Assembly: GCF_023074175.1 (NCBI RefSeq)
Contig: NZ_JADPKS010000154.1
Location: forward strand, 62,001 to 126,000
DNA length: 64,000 nt
Source: Bradyrhizobium sp. 139
Lineage (GTDB): Bacteria > Pseudomonadota > Alphaproteobacteria > Rhizobiales > Xanthobacteraceae
Reading direction: 5' to 3'
Below the pieces are notes generated by a model. The model did no database searches. It had not been told where the DNA came from and saw nothing but the letters and a program-made list of their open reading frames with translations. Both the position numbers and the translations under genes were made by a program. Position 1 is the stretch's first letter, and every line of letters starts with the position of its first letter. This document shows, piece after piece, positions 27,198-35,623 of the stretch.

Positions 27198-28240
27198 CGT
27201 TCTTCGGTTGAAAATCCCCCGAAGAGCTGGGTCAGGGGTTCGCCCATATACGAGTCCTTGAATTCATGCGGATGCACGAACTCTTCCTTAAACCACGGGA
27301 ATCGCGCCGGATTGAAGGCTTCGATCAGCCAGTCAATCATGTGCCGCACTCGCGGAATCCGGCCGCTACCAGGATGGTAGGACAACCAGATATCCAGCGG
27401 TCGGTTCAACTCGACCTCCAGTGGAATCAACTTCCCGCCAAGCGCAATGGCGTAGCTCGGGAATACGCCGATTCCGGCGCCATTCGCGACCGCCCAGTAG
27501 TTGGCGCTTGAGACGTTGGTCTTCATGACCAGCAGGTCACGTTCCGGAACGCCGGGGAAGAAGCTCTCGAACGTTTCCTTGGCGGCGAGCTGGTCGGCGA
27601 ACTGCAGCACCAGGCGGTGCTTGATCAACTCCATCGCCGAGCGCGGCGCGCCATGTCTTGAAATGTATTTTTCGGAGGCCCAGAACATCAGATGCATGCG
27701 GCCGAGCCGCACCAGCTTGACGTCGAGCGCCGAGGGACGCGACAGATGGATGGCGACGTCGGCCTCGTGACGGGAGACGTCGGCCGAGCGCATCGCGCAG
27801 TGCAGGTCGACCAGGATCTTCGGATAGGCCTGCTGGAATTCGACCAGCCGCGGGGCGAGCCAGAACGTCCCGAGGCCCTCGGTCACGGCCACACGAACTT
27901 CGCCGGACAGAGCGTTGGCCGTCGAATCGCTGGTGCGCAGCACGTCGAAGGCAGCCGCCTCCATGCGCTCGACGGCGGAGACCACCAGTGCACCTTCATC
28001 GGTCAGATGAGTGCCGTGGACGTCGCGGGTGAACAGCGTGGTGCCGGTCTGGCGCTCGAAATCATCAATCCGGCGGCGGACGGCATTGATCGACAGCGAC
28101 AGGCGTTCAGACGCCGAGCGAAAACTGCCGCATCGAACGACTTCCAAGAATATGCGGGCCGCATCCCAATCGGAGAGGCCGCTGATATTGATCTTTGGGC
28201 GTTCCTCCAGCGGAACGCCCCTTTCCGCCAAGGAGTGCAT
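27194..28240 (-). CDS. LysR-family transcriptional regulator
   Basis: A 348-residue regulator, longer than the usual ~300 because of an N-terminal extension of about 22 residues and a C-terminal tail of about 30. The winged HTH lies at about residues 25-84 (WDAARIFLEVVRCGSFRSASERL, LSINAVRRRIDDFERQTG, LFTRDVHGTHLTDEG in parts). The rest is the substrate-binding-like effector domain (VRVAVTEGLGTFWLAPRLVEF, IHLSRPSALDVKLVRLG). There is no divergent metabolic gene next to it, so targets are unknown. It overlaps the XRE gene downstream, hinting at joint action. Confidence 0.88.
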   Translation of the reverse strand: MHSLAERGVPLEERPKINISGLSDWDAARIFLEVVRCGSFRSASERLSLSINAVRRRIDDFERQTGTTLFTRDVHGTHLTDEGALVVSAVERMEAAAFDVLRTSDSTANALSGEVRVAVTEGLGTFWLAPRLVEFQQAYPKILVDLHCAMRSADVSRHEADVAIHLSRPSALDVKLVRLGRMHLMFWASEKYISRHGAPRSAMELIKHRLVLQFADQLAAKETFESFFPGVPERDLLVMKTNVSSANYWAVANGAGIGVFPSYAIALGGKLIPLEVELNRPLDIWLSYHPGSGRIPRVRHMIDWLIEAFNPARFPWFKEEFVHPHEFKDSYMGEPLTQLFGGFSTEER

Positions 28241-28719
28241 ACAAGTCCCTTCGGGTCGCTAAACTGGCAGAATCTTAAGCAAACCACAACCACTGCGGGT
28301 TGGGGAACGGCGAGTTTTGAACGCCATCCTTACTGCCGCGTGGGCGGTATCCAAGTGCTGACAAGGGCCGGGAATCGGGCAGACCATCGTCCGAAAGAGG
28401 GGTGTGACGTGAGTTCCGTTGCGAGCCGTGAAATGGCTGCGGGATTATTGGCGCTGTCCATAACGGACGTGCTTGCGCGAGACCTGCCGGCTTGCGGAAT
28501 GGATCAATCACACGGCGCTACGCGTTTTGTTTCCGGCCGCCACAATAATGGCCTCCCGCCCAGCGGGGCGATGTTCGCTGCAACCACAGTTTCCAGGCAG
28601 CAACACATTGAAATCAAATTCGGAGGCGCGGGCGCCTCGTGTTATCCTCGACCCTTCATGGGGGCCGAGGGGATCACCACAAGCACGTCTCGCAGGCCGA
28701 ATTAACGGAAAGAACGCCG
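28241..28719. other. 479-base intergenic stretch without a supported gene
   Basis: The stretch separates the LysR gene (minus) from a small hypothetical gene (plus). It presumably holds both promoters. I see a short palindrome GGCGCGGGCGCC near 28625-28640 and a possible -10 hexamer TTATCC at about 28641, but no convincing operator or RNA gene. The short frames in it have no SD and no recognisable product. Confidence 0.5.
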
Positions 28720-28986
28720 GTGTCGCATTCAGACGAACAGTTGCAGTCGGTGCTGGAGACGCTTGAGGAGTGCCGCAGGGTTCTCAACCAGAGCAATAGC
28801 CGCGAGTCGGCCGAGCTGCTGTCCATCGTCATCCTCGATGTGCGGATGAAGCTCAAAGGAATTGACAGTGCCGATCTCAAGGCGCTGTGCGACGAAATGC
28901 TGCGGAGCGCTGGAAGCCAACCGCAGCCCCCTTCCAAGCAGACGCAGGACCAGCCCCGGCGTCCGCTGCTCCGCGTGGTGAAGTAG
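28720..28986 (+). CDS. small conserved-looking helical protein, function unknown
   Basis: An 88-residue protein if translation begins at GTG 28720, which has GGAAAGAA about eight bases upstream; an in-frame TTG-type start at 28639 is less likely. The chain is predicted to be mainly helical (SDEQLQSVLETLEECRRVLNQ, then ELLSIVILDVRMKLKGIDSADLKALCDEMLRSAG in part) with a charged, proline-rich tail ending RRPLLRVVK. No signal peptide, membrane helix or catalytic motif. I do not recognise the family. Confidence 0.55.
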   Translation: MSHSDEQLQSVLETLEECRRVLNQSNSRESAELLSIVILDVRMKLKGIDSADLKALCDEMLRSAGSQPQPPSKQTQDQPRRPLLRVVK

Positions 28987-29191
28987 CCGCGCCGCCGAGT
29001 CTCGCTTTTTGGCGAGATTTGTGCGCGTCCCGATGCCGCATCTGTGATCACAGACGGCATCGGGAGGAGCCCTGGTTTTGTGCGCCTCTGTTGCGCATTT
29101 TCCGGCATCGGCTACACCAGAGCCGGTTCGGCTCCGGTTTGCGTGCATTCCCCGTGCGTGGCCAAGAGCCTGAGATGGCTCCGACTGCATC

Positions 29192-29923
29192 ATGCAAAAT
29201 GTTTCGATCCCGGCGGCGCTGATTGCCGGCCTCGTCAGCTTCCTCTCCCCTTGCGTCCTGCCTCTGGTCCCGCCCTATCTGATCTATCTCACGGGCGCCA
29301 CGATCGAGCATGTCGAGAGCGACGAGCCGACCTCGGCCTCCAAGCGCGCTATCATGATGTCGGCGCTCTTGTTCGTGCTCGGCTTCTCCACGGTGTTCGT
29401 GGCGCTCGGCGCCAGTGCTTCGCTGATCGGCGGGCTGATCCGCGCCTGGTCGGCCGAGCTGTCGATCCTCGCCGGCATCGTCATCATCGTCATGGGCCTG
29501 CACTTCCTGGGACTGACGCGGATCGGCCTGTTGATGCGCGAGGGACGGCTGCCGATCCCCAAACCCGTCGGCCTGTGGGGCGCCTACGCCATGGGGCTGG
29601 CCTTCGCCTTCGGCTGGACGCCCTGCATCGGCCCGATCCTCGCCGCGATTCTCTCGATCGCCGCAGCCGAAGCGACCGTGACGAAGGGCGCCGGCCTGCT
29701 CGCAGTCTATTCCGCAGGTCTCGGCATTCCCTTCCTGATCGCGGCGCTGATGATCGAGCAGTTCTCAAAGCTGTTCGCGCGCATGAAGGGCCATCTCGTC
29801 AATGTCGAGCGCGCCATGGGCGTCTTGATGGTGATCACCGGCATCGGCTTTCTCACCGGCACCGTCTCGAATGTGAGCATCTGGTTGCTGGAGACCTTTC
29901 CGGCGTTGCAGACGATCGGGTAG
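29192..29923 (+). CDS. ccdA: cytochrome c biogenesis protein CcdA (DsbD-like transmembrane reductant carrier)
   Basis: A 243-residue inner-membrane protein with six helices. The two redox-active cysteines typical of CcdA/DsbD-beta are in helix 1 (SFLSPCVLPLVPPYL, Cys at about residue 21) and helix 4 (FGWTPCIGPILAAIL, about 145). The protein relays electrons from cytoplasmic thioredoxin to periplasmic thiol proteins, for cytochrome c maturation or related disulfide reduction. No cytochrome c maturation genes are adjacent, so it stands alone. SD is weak. Confidence 0.92.
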   Translation: MQNVSIPAALIAGLVSFLSPCVLPLVPPYLIYLTGATIEHVESDEPTSASKRAIMMSALLFVLGFSTVFVALGASASLIGGLIRAWSAELSILAGIVIIVMGLHFLGLTRIGLLMREGRLPIPKPVGLWGAYAMGLAFAFGWTPCIGPILAAILSIAAAEATVTKGAGLLAVYSAGLGIPFLIAALMIEQFSKLFARMKGHLVNVERAMGVLMVITGIGFLTGTVSNVSIWLLETFPALQTIG

Positions 29924-30106
29924 AGCGCGATACAGTTCTGTCGCCCTGGGCTCGTCTCCACGATTTTCGCAGCGGCGCGCAGTCCAGAGACGTAGACAAT
30001 CGCCAGGCTGAGCCCAGCAATCCGGGCCTCAGATGCGATTTCATGCGGCGCGGCGAACTCGGGGAGGGGGAGGCCGCCTTTACGGCGACCGCCAATCTCG
30101 CCTTGA

Positions 30107-30448
30107 TCAATCGATTTCCTGCACGACCGTGCGCGATCCGGGATCCACGAGCATCACGCGATCGCCGGAGTAGACGTAGCGATACTTGGTGAGCGAGGGA
30201 CCCCAGTCTGTCGGAACCGCCTCGAGCTCGACATCGCTCGGCACCGTCGCGCCCACGATGATCTTTTCCTTCGTCGTAACCGGGCGAACGCGGTGCTCGG
30301 TGACGTAGGATTTGATCTTGGTTCGGTATTGCGGCTCGATCTGAACCGCGGCCGCATGACCGGTTCCGGTCGTGGTCTCCACGGTGGATTGCGCGAACGC
30401 GCCGGTCGAGATCATCACCGCCGCGGACAGCAGGAACAGCTTCTTCAT
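30107..30448 (-). CDS. exported DUF1236 protein
   Basis: A 113-residue protein with a signal peptide (MKKLFLLSAAVMISTGAFAQ, cleavage after residue 19) and a C-terminal DUF1236 repeat: TVPSDVELEAVPTDWGPSL followed by YRYVYSGDRVMLVDPGSRTVVQEID in part. DUF1236 proteins are short periplasmic proteins abundant in Bradyrhizobium and relatives; no activity is known. On the minus strand a GGAAC is followed after 16 bases by TGTT (30505-30481), one base away from the EcfG promoter consensus, so stress control is possible. Confidence 0.82.
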   Translation of the reverse strand: MKKLFLLSAAVMISTGAFAQSTVETTTGTGHAAAVQIEPQYRTKIKSYVTEHRVRPVTTKEKIIVGATVPSDVELEAVPTDWGPSLTKYRYVYSGDRVMLVDPGSRTVVQEID

Positions 30449-30515
30449 CTTGTTCTCCTCAAGAGGCTAAGCGCCGCAACAACATCCTGCCACGCAGGGC
30501 GTTCCTGAGCGCATA

Positions 30516-30541
30516 GGAACAAATTGCCATTTTTTCCCGTT
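30516..30541 (+). promoter_or_regulatory. candidate EcfG (general stress) promoter
   Basis: GGAAC at 30516-30520 and CGTT at 30538-30541 are separated by exactly 17 bases, matching the alphaproteobacterial EcfG consensus. It lies 46 bases before the ATG of the small exported protein at 30588, which has a strong SD, and faces the DUF1236 gene on the other side. Confidence 0.6.
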
Positions 30542-30587
30542 TACGAAGCGGCCGGGTCGGAATGCCCGGCGATTGGAGGAGGAGAAA

Positions 30588-30821
30588 ATGAAGCTGAGAG
30601 TAGCGACTGCAGCGCTGATGCTTGCTGCATTGTCCCTGCCGGCGTTCGCGGCCGACGAGTTCTATGTCGTGCAGGACGTCAAGACGAAGAAGTGCACCGT
30701 CGTCGACAAGAAGCCGACGGACACGTCCATGACGGTCGTCAGCCCGTCGGGTACGATCTACAAGTCGCGCACCGAGGCTGAGAGCAGCATGAAGACGGTC
30801 AAGGTCTGCACATCAAACTGA
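30588..30821 (+). CDS. small exported protein (77 residues)
   Basis: GGAGGAGG lies just before ATG 30588. The protein has a signal peptide (MKLRVATAALMLAALSLPAFA, cleavage after residue 21) and a compact mature part of about 56 residues with two Cys (KKCTVVDKK and KVCTSN) that could form a disulfide. The pattern FYVVQDVKTKKCTVVDKKP, SGTIYKSRTEAESSMKTVKVC (shown in part) is that of a short conserved exported family of rhizobia; its role is unknown. A candidate EcfG promoter is upstream and a 26-residue membrane ORF follows 19 bases downstream. Confidence 0.75.
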   Translation: MKLRVATAALMLAALSLPAFAADEFYVVQDVKTKKCTVVDKKPTDTSMTVVSPSGTIYKSRTEAESSMKTVKVCTSN

Positions 30822-30840
30822 AAACTGAGGAGGATGACAA

Positions 30841-30921
30841 ATGCCGGTTTTCATTCTGTGGGCCGTACCGGCCGTTCTGGTGATCGGCGGCGGCATCTAT
30901 CTGATCGGCCATATGCACTAG
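30841..30921 (+). CDS. 26-residue single-span membrane microprotein
   Basis: ATG 30841 has a near-perfect SD, GAGGAGG at 30827-30833, at a spacing of seven. The 26 codons encode one hydrophobic span (VFILWAVPAVLVIGGGIYLI) with a short tail GHMH. It lies 19 bases after the small exported protein and probably shares its promoter. The SD strength, spacing and clean membrane span support a real gene despite its size. No known family; it could be a stress-induced membrane peptide. Confidence 0.6.
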   Translation: MPVFILWAVPAVLVIGGGIYLIGHMH

Positions 30922-30968
30922 GCCTGTGATTGAAGGCGAGCGGGTTTCTGCGTGCAGCGCACAGGTCC

Positions 30969-30998
30969 GCACGTCTCTTACGAGCACGTCTCTTACGA
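30969..30998. repeat. two tandem perfect 15-bp repeats
   Basis: GCACGTCTCTTACGA occurs twice head to tail with no gap (30969-30983 and 30984-30998), about 220 bases before the second TRAP operon. It may be a regulator binding site or a replication-slippage product. Confidence 0.6.
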
Positions 30999-31219
30999 GA
31001 ATGCGAGACCGTCCATGCGGCCTGCCGCGCGCCAGCAGGAGCGCGAGTTGCAGTGCAACAGGTTGTGCAGGAATAGCCCTGCGACGAAGATTACCTCCAG
31101 CGCACGCGAAATGACTTCCGTCCTGCCGACGTTTTTCATACGCTTCCCTCTCGCAAGCCGCATGCCGGCTGCGCTCACGGCCCGGCTACAGGGCCGGAGC
31201 ATCAAAGGGAGGGGAGACG

Positions 31220-32218
31220 ATGAAGCGACGGTCATTTCTCGCTGGTATCGGGGCGAGCACTGCGGCGGCTGCGGTTGGCATGCCATCGATTCTCAGGGCG
31301 CAAGCGCCGATCACGCTGAACGGCGCGGTCCAGTTCAACGACGATCATGCCTTCAACCGGGCGCTGCTCCGGTTCGAGGAACTGGTGAAGAAGTACTACG
31401 GCAAGCCGATCAACTTCACGCTGCACCGCAACTCATCGCTCGGCCTCGAAAAGCAGTATTTCGAATACATGTCCCAGGGCAAGGCGGTCGATTACGGCAT
31501 CGTCTCGCCGGCCCATATGTCGACCTTCGCCAAGGCGGCGCCGTTCATCGATGCGCCCTTTGTGTTCAAGGGCATCGAGCACATGAACAAGGTGGTCGAA
31601 CAGAATATCCTTGCGCCGGTCGCCGATGAAGTCGCGGCCAAGGCCGAGGTCGTTCTGATTGGTTATGCAGGCGGTGGCATCCGCAACATCTTCGCCAATA
31701 AGCCGCTCAAGAACCTTGCTGACCTCAGGGGTCTCAAGGTTCGCGTGCAGGGCGCTCCGATCTGGTCGAAGACGTTTGCGGCCGTCGGCATGAGCCCGAC
31801 CGTAATCGCCTACAACGAAGTCTACAACGCCATCCAGAACGGCGTGATCTCGGCCGGCGAAAACGAGGCGGCCGGCGTCGAGGCGATGAAGTTCTATGAA
31901 GTGGCACCCCATCTCAACCTGACGCAGCATGCGGTATCGATCCGGCCGATCTGCTTCTCGGTGAAGACGCTGAAGACCTTGCCCAAGGACTTGCAGGACG
32001 CGATCATGAAGGCCGGCAAGGAGGCCGGCGACTACGGCCGTCAACTGGAGTCGAGCGAGGAAGTCGTCAAGCTCGACACGCTGGAGAAGGCCGGCAAGCT
32101 CAAGCGCGTTCCGTTCGAGGAGCGCGACGCCATGAAGAAACTCGCCGATCCCGTGATGGCCACCTACGCCAAGGAAATCGGCGCCGAGGGCATCTTCGAG
32201 AAGATCAACGTCGCCTGA
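31220..32218 (+). CDS. TRAP transporter solute-binding protein DctP (second system)
   Basis: A 332-residue periplasmic binding protein. GGGAGGGGAG precedes ATG 31220. The N-terminus MKRRSFLAGIGASTAAAAVG looks like a Tat-type or Sec signal (RRSFL), cleaved near LRAQA at about residue 28. The fold markers are NGAVQFNDDH (about 34-43), RNSSLGLEKQYFEYMSQG, LKVRVQGAPIW with the ligand-gripping Arg (about 173-183), and YNEVYNAIQNGVISAGENEA (about 196-215), the DctP signature. It is only weakly like the first DctP in this window, so the ligand is expected to differ. Genes for both permease subunits follow. Confidence 0.92.
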   Translation: MKRRSFLAGIGASTAAAAVGMPSILRAQAPITLNGAVQFNDDHAFNRALLRFEELVKKYYGKPINFTLHRNSSLGLEKQYFEYMSQGKAVDYGIVSPAHMSTFAKAAPFIDAPFVFKGIEHMNKVVEQNILAPVADEVAAKAEVVLIGYAGGGIRNIFANKPLKNLADLRGLKVRVQGAPIWSKTFAAVGMSPTVIAYNEVYNAIQNGVISAGENEAAGVEAMKFYEVAPHLNLTQHAVSIRPICFSVKTLKTLPKDLQDAIMKAGKEAGDYGRQLESSEEVVKLDTLEKAGKLKRVPFEERDAMKKLADPVMATYAKEIGAEGIFEKINVA

Positions 32219-32246
32219 GAATTGTCGCATCGCGCGACAGGAAGTC

Positions 32247-32270
32247 GGGGCAAGCCAGACGGCTTGCCCC
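32247..32270 (+). terminator. hairpin between dctP and dctQ
   Basis: A perfect 10-bp stem, GGGGCAAGCC with GGCTTGCCCC, closes a 4-base loop 29 bases after the dctP stop. It is followed by ATTCC rather than a T run, so partial attenuation or 3'-end protection of the dctP message is more likely than full termination. Confidence 0.6.
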
Positions 32271-32297
32271 ATTCCGTGATCGTGATCCCCCGGAGCC

Positions 32298-32816
32298 ATG
32301 ATGACTGAAATATCGATGCCGCCGAACCCGTCGCTATGGCGCCGAGCGACGGCGGCCTATGCAAAATTGCTGGAAATTTTGCTCGCCGCCTGCGTCGGCA
32401 TTCTGGTCATTCCGGTCACGTTGCAGATCATCTCGCGCTACACGCCGTTCATTCCGTCCTACATCTGGACCGAGGAGATGGCGCGCTTCCTCTTCATCTG
32501 GACGATCATGATCGGCGCCATGGTCGGCATCAGAGAGTCGCAGCATTTCGAGGTCGACGTCTGGCCCGACCTGTCGCGCCGTAGCGAAGCCGCGGTGCGG
32601 ATTCTCGCGCGGCTGGGCATATTGGCGATGGCGCTGGTGTTCGTGTGGGCCGGGCTCGAATTCACGCGATTCGCCTGGAACCGAACGTCTGAACTGGCGG
32701 ATCTGCCGCTCTGGATGATCCATGTCGCCTGGCCAGTGGCCGGCGTGACGTGGATCGTATTTGCGGGTGAGCAGATTGTCGACGAGATGCGGATCCTGGT
32801 TGGGGCAAATCGATGA
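32298..32816 (+). CDS. TRAP transporter small permease DctQ
   Basis: A 172-residue protein with four membrane helices (about 17-40, 55-75, 97-117, 135-155). The conserved DctQ motif is seen as WTEEMARFLFIWTIMIGAMVGIRES (in part, about 54-78). The last four bases of the gene overlap the start of dctM (ATGA), so the two subunits are translationally coupled. A second ATG directly follows the first. It belongs with the DctP encoded upstream. Confidence 0.92.
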   Translation: MMTEISMPPNPSLWRRATAAYAKLLEILLAACVGILVIPVTLQIISRYTPFIPSYIWTEEMARFLFIWTIMIGAMVGIRESQHFEVDVWPDLSRRSEAAVRILARLGILAMALVFVWAGLEFTRFAWNRTSELADLPLWMIHVAWPVAGVTWIVFAGEQIVDEMRILVGANR

Positions 32817-34132
32817 GCGGCAATATTCTTTCTGCCGGACAGGCCGCGATGGTCCTGTTCGGGACTTTCGTTGGCCTGCTCATCATACGCGTGCCGGTCG
32901 CCTTCGCACTCGGCCTCGCCTGTGTGCCGATCCTTTTGACCGAGCCGCGCCTGTCGATCATGACGCTCGCGCAGGAGACCTTCAACGCCTACAATTCATT
33001 CATCCTGCTGGCGGTGCCATTCTTCCTGCTGACCGCCAACCTGATGAGCATCGGCGGCATCACCGACCGGCTGGTCGCGCTGTCGCGCTCGATGGTCGGA
33101 CACTGGCCAGGATCGCTGGCGCAGATCAATGTCGTGCTGTCGGTGTTCTTTGCAGGCATCTCAGGCTCCTCCACCGCGGACGCGGCGAGCCAGTCCAAGA
33201 TCTTCATCGATGCTCAGACCAAGGAGGGCTACGACCTCTCGTTCTCCATCGCCATCACCGCGGTCTCGGCCGTGCTCGCGGTCATCATCCCGCCCTCGAT
33301 CCTGATGATCGTGTGGGGTGGACTGATCTCGACCTCGATCGCCGCGATGTATCTTGCCGGCATCGTACCCGGCCTGCTGATCGCGGGAGCACAGATGGCG
33401 ACCGTGCATGTCTATGCCGTGCGCCGCGGCTATCCCACCTATCCGAAAGACAGCTGGCGCGACATGTGGTGGGCTATCTTGCGGTCGATACCGGCGCTGA
33501 TGACGCCGTTCATCATTGTCGGCGGGATTCTGCTGGGGTGGTTCACCGCGACCGAATCCGCCTGCGTCGCGGTGCTTTATTCCATGGCGCTGTCGACGTT
33601 CTTTTACCGTGAAACCGGCGCGCGCCAGCTCTACAAGGCGTTGCTCGACACCGGACGTCTCGCCGGCGTCGCGCTGTTCTGCATCGGTACCGCGAGCGCC
33701 TTCGGCTGGCTTTTGGCTTATTACAGGATTCCGCAGGAACTGCTGGCCAACGTCTCGACCTGGGGCATGGGCCCGATTGCAGCGGGCTTCTTCATCTCCT
33801 TCTGCTTTCTGGTGGTGGGCTGTTTCCTCGACGCCATCCCGGCCATCATCATCGTCGGTACCGTGCTGGAGCCGCTAGCCAAGTCCGTAGACCTCCATCC
33901 TGTCCAGTTCGCGATCATTTCCATCATATCGCTCGCCTTCGGACTGGTGACGCCGCCCTACGGCTTATGTCTGATGATCGCCTGTTCGATTGCCGGCGTG
34001 CGGCTGCGTTATGCCCTGAAGGACACGGTGATCATGCTGATTCCGATGTTGCTCGTGCTGGCGGCGGTCATCGTTTGGCCAAGCGTGTCGCTGTTCTTGC
34101 CGCGTCTGATCGTGCCGGAGATGCTCAAATGA
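32813..34132 (+). CDS. TRAP transporter large permease DctM
   Basis: A 439-residue membrane protein with about 12 hydrophobic segments. DctM hallmarks: VPFFLLTANLMSIGGITDRL (about 65-84), FFAGISGSSTADAASQSKIF (about 112-131), AVIIPPSILMIVWGG, GWFTATESACVAVLY (about 242-256) and FGLVTPPYGLCLMIACS (about 379-395). It forms the sodium-coupled transport channel with DctQ. It ends the operon and a strong hairpin follows. Confidence 0.93.
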   Translation: MSGNILSAGQAAMVLFGTFVGLLIIRVPVAFALGLACVPILLTEPRLSIMTLAQETFNAYNSFILLAVPFFLLTANLMSIGGITDRLVALSRSMVGHWPGSLAQINVVLSVFFAGISGSSTADAASQSKIFIDAQTKEGYDLSFSIAITAVSAVLAVIIPPSILMIVWGGLISTSIAAMYLAGIVPGLLIAGAQMATVHVYAVRRGYPTYPKDSWRDMWWAILRSIPALMTPFIIVGGILLGWFTATESACVAVLYSMALSTFFYRETGARQLYKALLDTGRLAGVALFCIGTASAFGWLLAYYRIPQELLANVSTWGMGPIAAGFFISFCFLVVGCFLDAIPAIIIVGTVLEPLAKSVDLHPVQFAIISIISLAFGLVTPPYGLCLMIACSIAGVRLRYALKDTVIMLIPMLLVLAAVIVWPSVSLFLPRLIVPEMLK

Positions 34133-34145
34133 GCGCCTGATATCG

Positions 34146-34174
34146 CGATCCCGCGGCCCACAGCCGCGGGATCG
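34146..34174. terminator. bidirectional hairpin between dctM and the serine hydrolase gene
   Basis: Arms 34146-34157 and 34163-34174 form a perfect 12-bp stem (core CGATCCCGCGGC) with a 5-base loop. It lies between the convergent dctM and serine hydrolase genes, 13 and 10 bases from their stops, and can serve both strands. Confidence 0.65.
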
Positions 34175-34184
34175 GTTCAATTGG

Positions 34185-35459
34185 TCAGAGATTGCTCTCA
34201 GTGATCGCGGCATAGACCATGCTGCGCAATTCGCGCCGGAGCGGATAGGCGCTCGACGGCAGCACCTGGGTCATGAAGATGGTGATCAGCTCCTCGGCCG
34301 GGTCGATCCAGAACGAGGTGGTGGCCGCGCCCCCCCAATTAAATTCGCCGGGGCTGCCGGCGATCATCGTCTCGGCCGGGCGCATGGTCACGGCGAAGCC
34401 GAGGCCGAAGCCGATGCCGTTATAGGCGGCTTCGGAGAACAGCGAGCGCGAGACGTCCGGCAGCGTGCGGCCGCCCGGAATGTGATTGCTCGTCATCAGG
34501 GCCAGCGTCTTCGGCCCGAGCAGCCTGACGCCGCCGAGTTCGCCGCCATTGAGCAGCGCGCGGCAGAAGGTGAGATAGTCGGCAACCGTCGAGCACAGCC
34601 CGCCACCGCCTGAGATGAAGGAGGGCGGGATGAGGAACGAACTCTTGGTCGGGTCGTCCTGCAGCGTCAGGCCCTCGCGGCGCTGGCCGGCATGGAAGGT
34701 CATGCCGCCACCGGGATCGGCTGAATAGCAGGCCGCGAAACGGTGCGCCTTGGCGGCCGGCACGTGGAAGTCGGTGTCGGTCATGCCGAGCGGATCGAGG
34801 ATACGTGTTTTGAGGAAACGCTCGAACGGCATCCCCGAGATCTTGCCGATGAGGTAGCCAAGCACGTCGGTCGCCACCGAGTAGTTCCAGGCTTCGCCCG
34901 GCGAGAATTCCAGCGGAATTTTTGCCAGCGCCTCGATCATGCTCTGGAGCGTGCCGGACTTCTCGACCTCGCCGATCTTTTCAGTGCGATAGGCGGCATC
35001 GACGTTGGAGCGCTGCTGGAAGCCGTAGGTGAGGCCGGCGGTGTGGCGCAGCAGGTCGACGATCAGCATCGGCCGGGACGGCGGCCGGGTCAGGAAGGAA
35101 GGCGCGGTGCCGGCGACGAACACGCCGAGATCCTTCCATTGCGGAATGTATTTGGCGACGGGCTCGTCGATCGCGACGAGGCCTTCCTCGACCAGCATCA
35201 TGAAGGCGACGCTGGTAAGCGGCTTGGTCATGGAATAGATGCGGTAGATGGTGTCGTCCTTGACCGGCGCCTTGCGCTCGATATCGGCAAAGCCCTGCAC
35301 CGAGCTGTGGGCGATCTTGCCGCGGCGAAAGACCAGGAGCTGCGTGCCCGGGAAGCGGCCGGCATCGATGTACCGACTTTTCAGGTGCGCATCGACGCGG
35401 TCGAGCGCAGCCTTAGACATGCCGACGGATTCGGGCGAGGCGGGGGTGGGAGCGAGCAT
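34185..35459 (-). CDS. serine hydrolase of the beta-lactamase class C / esterase family
   Basis: A 424-residue protein of the Beta-lactamase (PF00144) type, which covers class C beta-lactamases, D-aminopeptidases and EstB-like esterases. The nucleophile motif S-x-x-K is Ser76-Met-Thr-Lys79 and the Y-x-N-like motif is Tyr193-Ser-Val; a third box near WGGAATTSFWIDP is present. No signal peptide is visible, so a cytoplasmic esterase or peptidase is more likely than an antibiotic resistance enzyme. GGAGGAA precedes the ATG at 35459. It is divergent from the intradiol dioxygenase gene, which may hint at ester or lactone turnover in aromatic catabolism. Confidence 0.87.
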   Translation of the reverse strand: MLAPTPASPESVGMSKAALDRVDAHLKSRYIDAGRFPGTQLLVFRRGKIAHSSVQGFADIERKAPVKDDTIYRIYSMTKPLTSVAFMMLVEEGLVAIDEPVAKYIPQWKDLGVFVAGTAPSFLTRPPSRPMLIVDLLRHTAGLTYGFQQRSNVDAAYRTEKIGEVEKSGTLQSMIEALAKIPLEFSPGEAWNYSVATDVLGYLIGKISGMPFERFLKTRILDPLGMTDTDFHVPAAKAHRFAACYSADPGGGMTFHAGQRREGLTLQDDPTKSSFLIPPSFISGGGGLCSTVADYLTFCRALLNGGELGGVRLLGPKTLALMTSNHIPGGRTLPDVSRSLFSEAAYNGIGFGLGFAVTMRPAETMIAGSPGEFNWGGAATTSFWIDPAEELITIFMTQVLPSSAYPLRRELRSMVYAAITESNL

Positions 35460-35623
35460 CAGTTCCTCCGGGCGGTTTTGTAGGGAATTGATAGCCGAAA
35501 TGGCAGCCCCATTCCAAGCGGGTTGCGCTTAACGCGGCCCCGCCGGCTGGTGTAGGCTCCACCCTGGAACGTGTCCAAGGAGCCCTTCCGGGGCCAACGG
35601 AAAAAACGTAAGGCAAACGCACC

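Noticed and set aside
28275..28511. 78-residue minus-strand frame in the LysR upstream gap
   Set aside because: No SD, no recognisable pattern, and it would place a gene over the LysR promoter.
34185..35459. Serine hydrolase considered as an AmpC-type antibiotic resistance gene
   Set aside because: No signal peptide and no divergent ampR; the Y-S-V and surrounding motifs fit the broader esterase family better.
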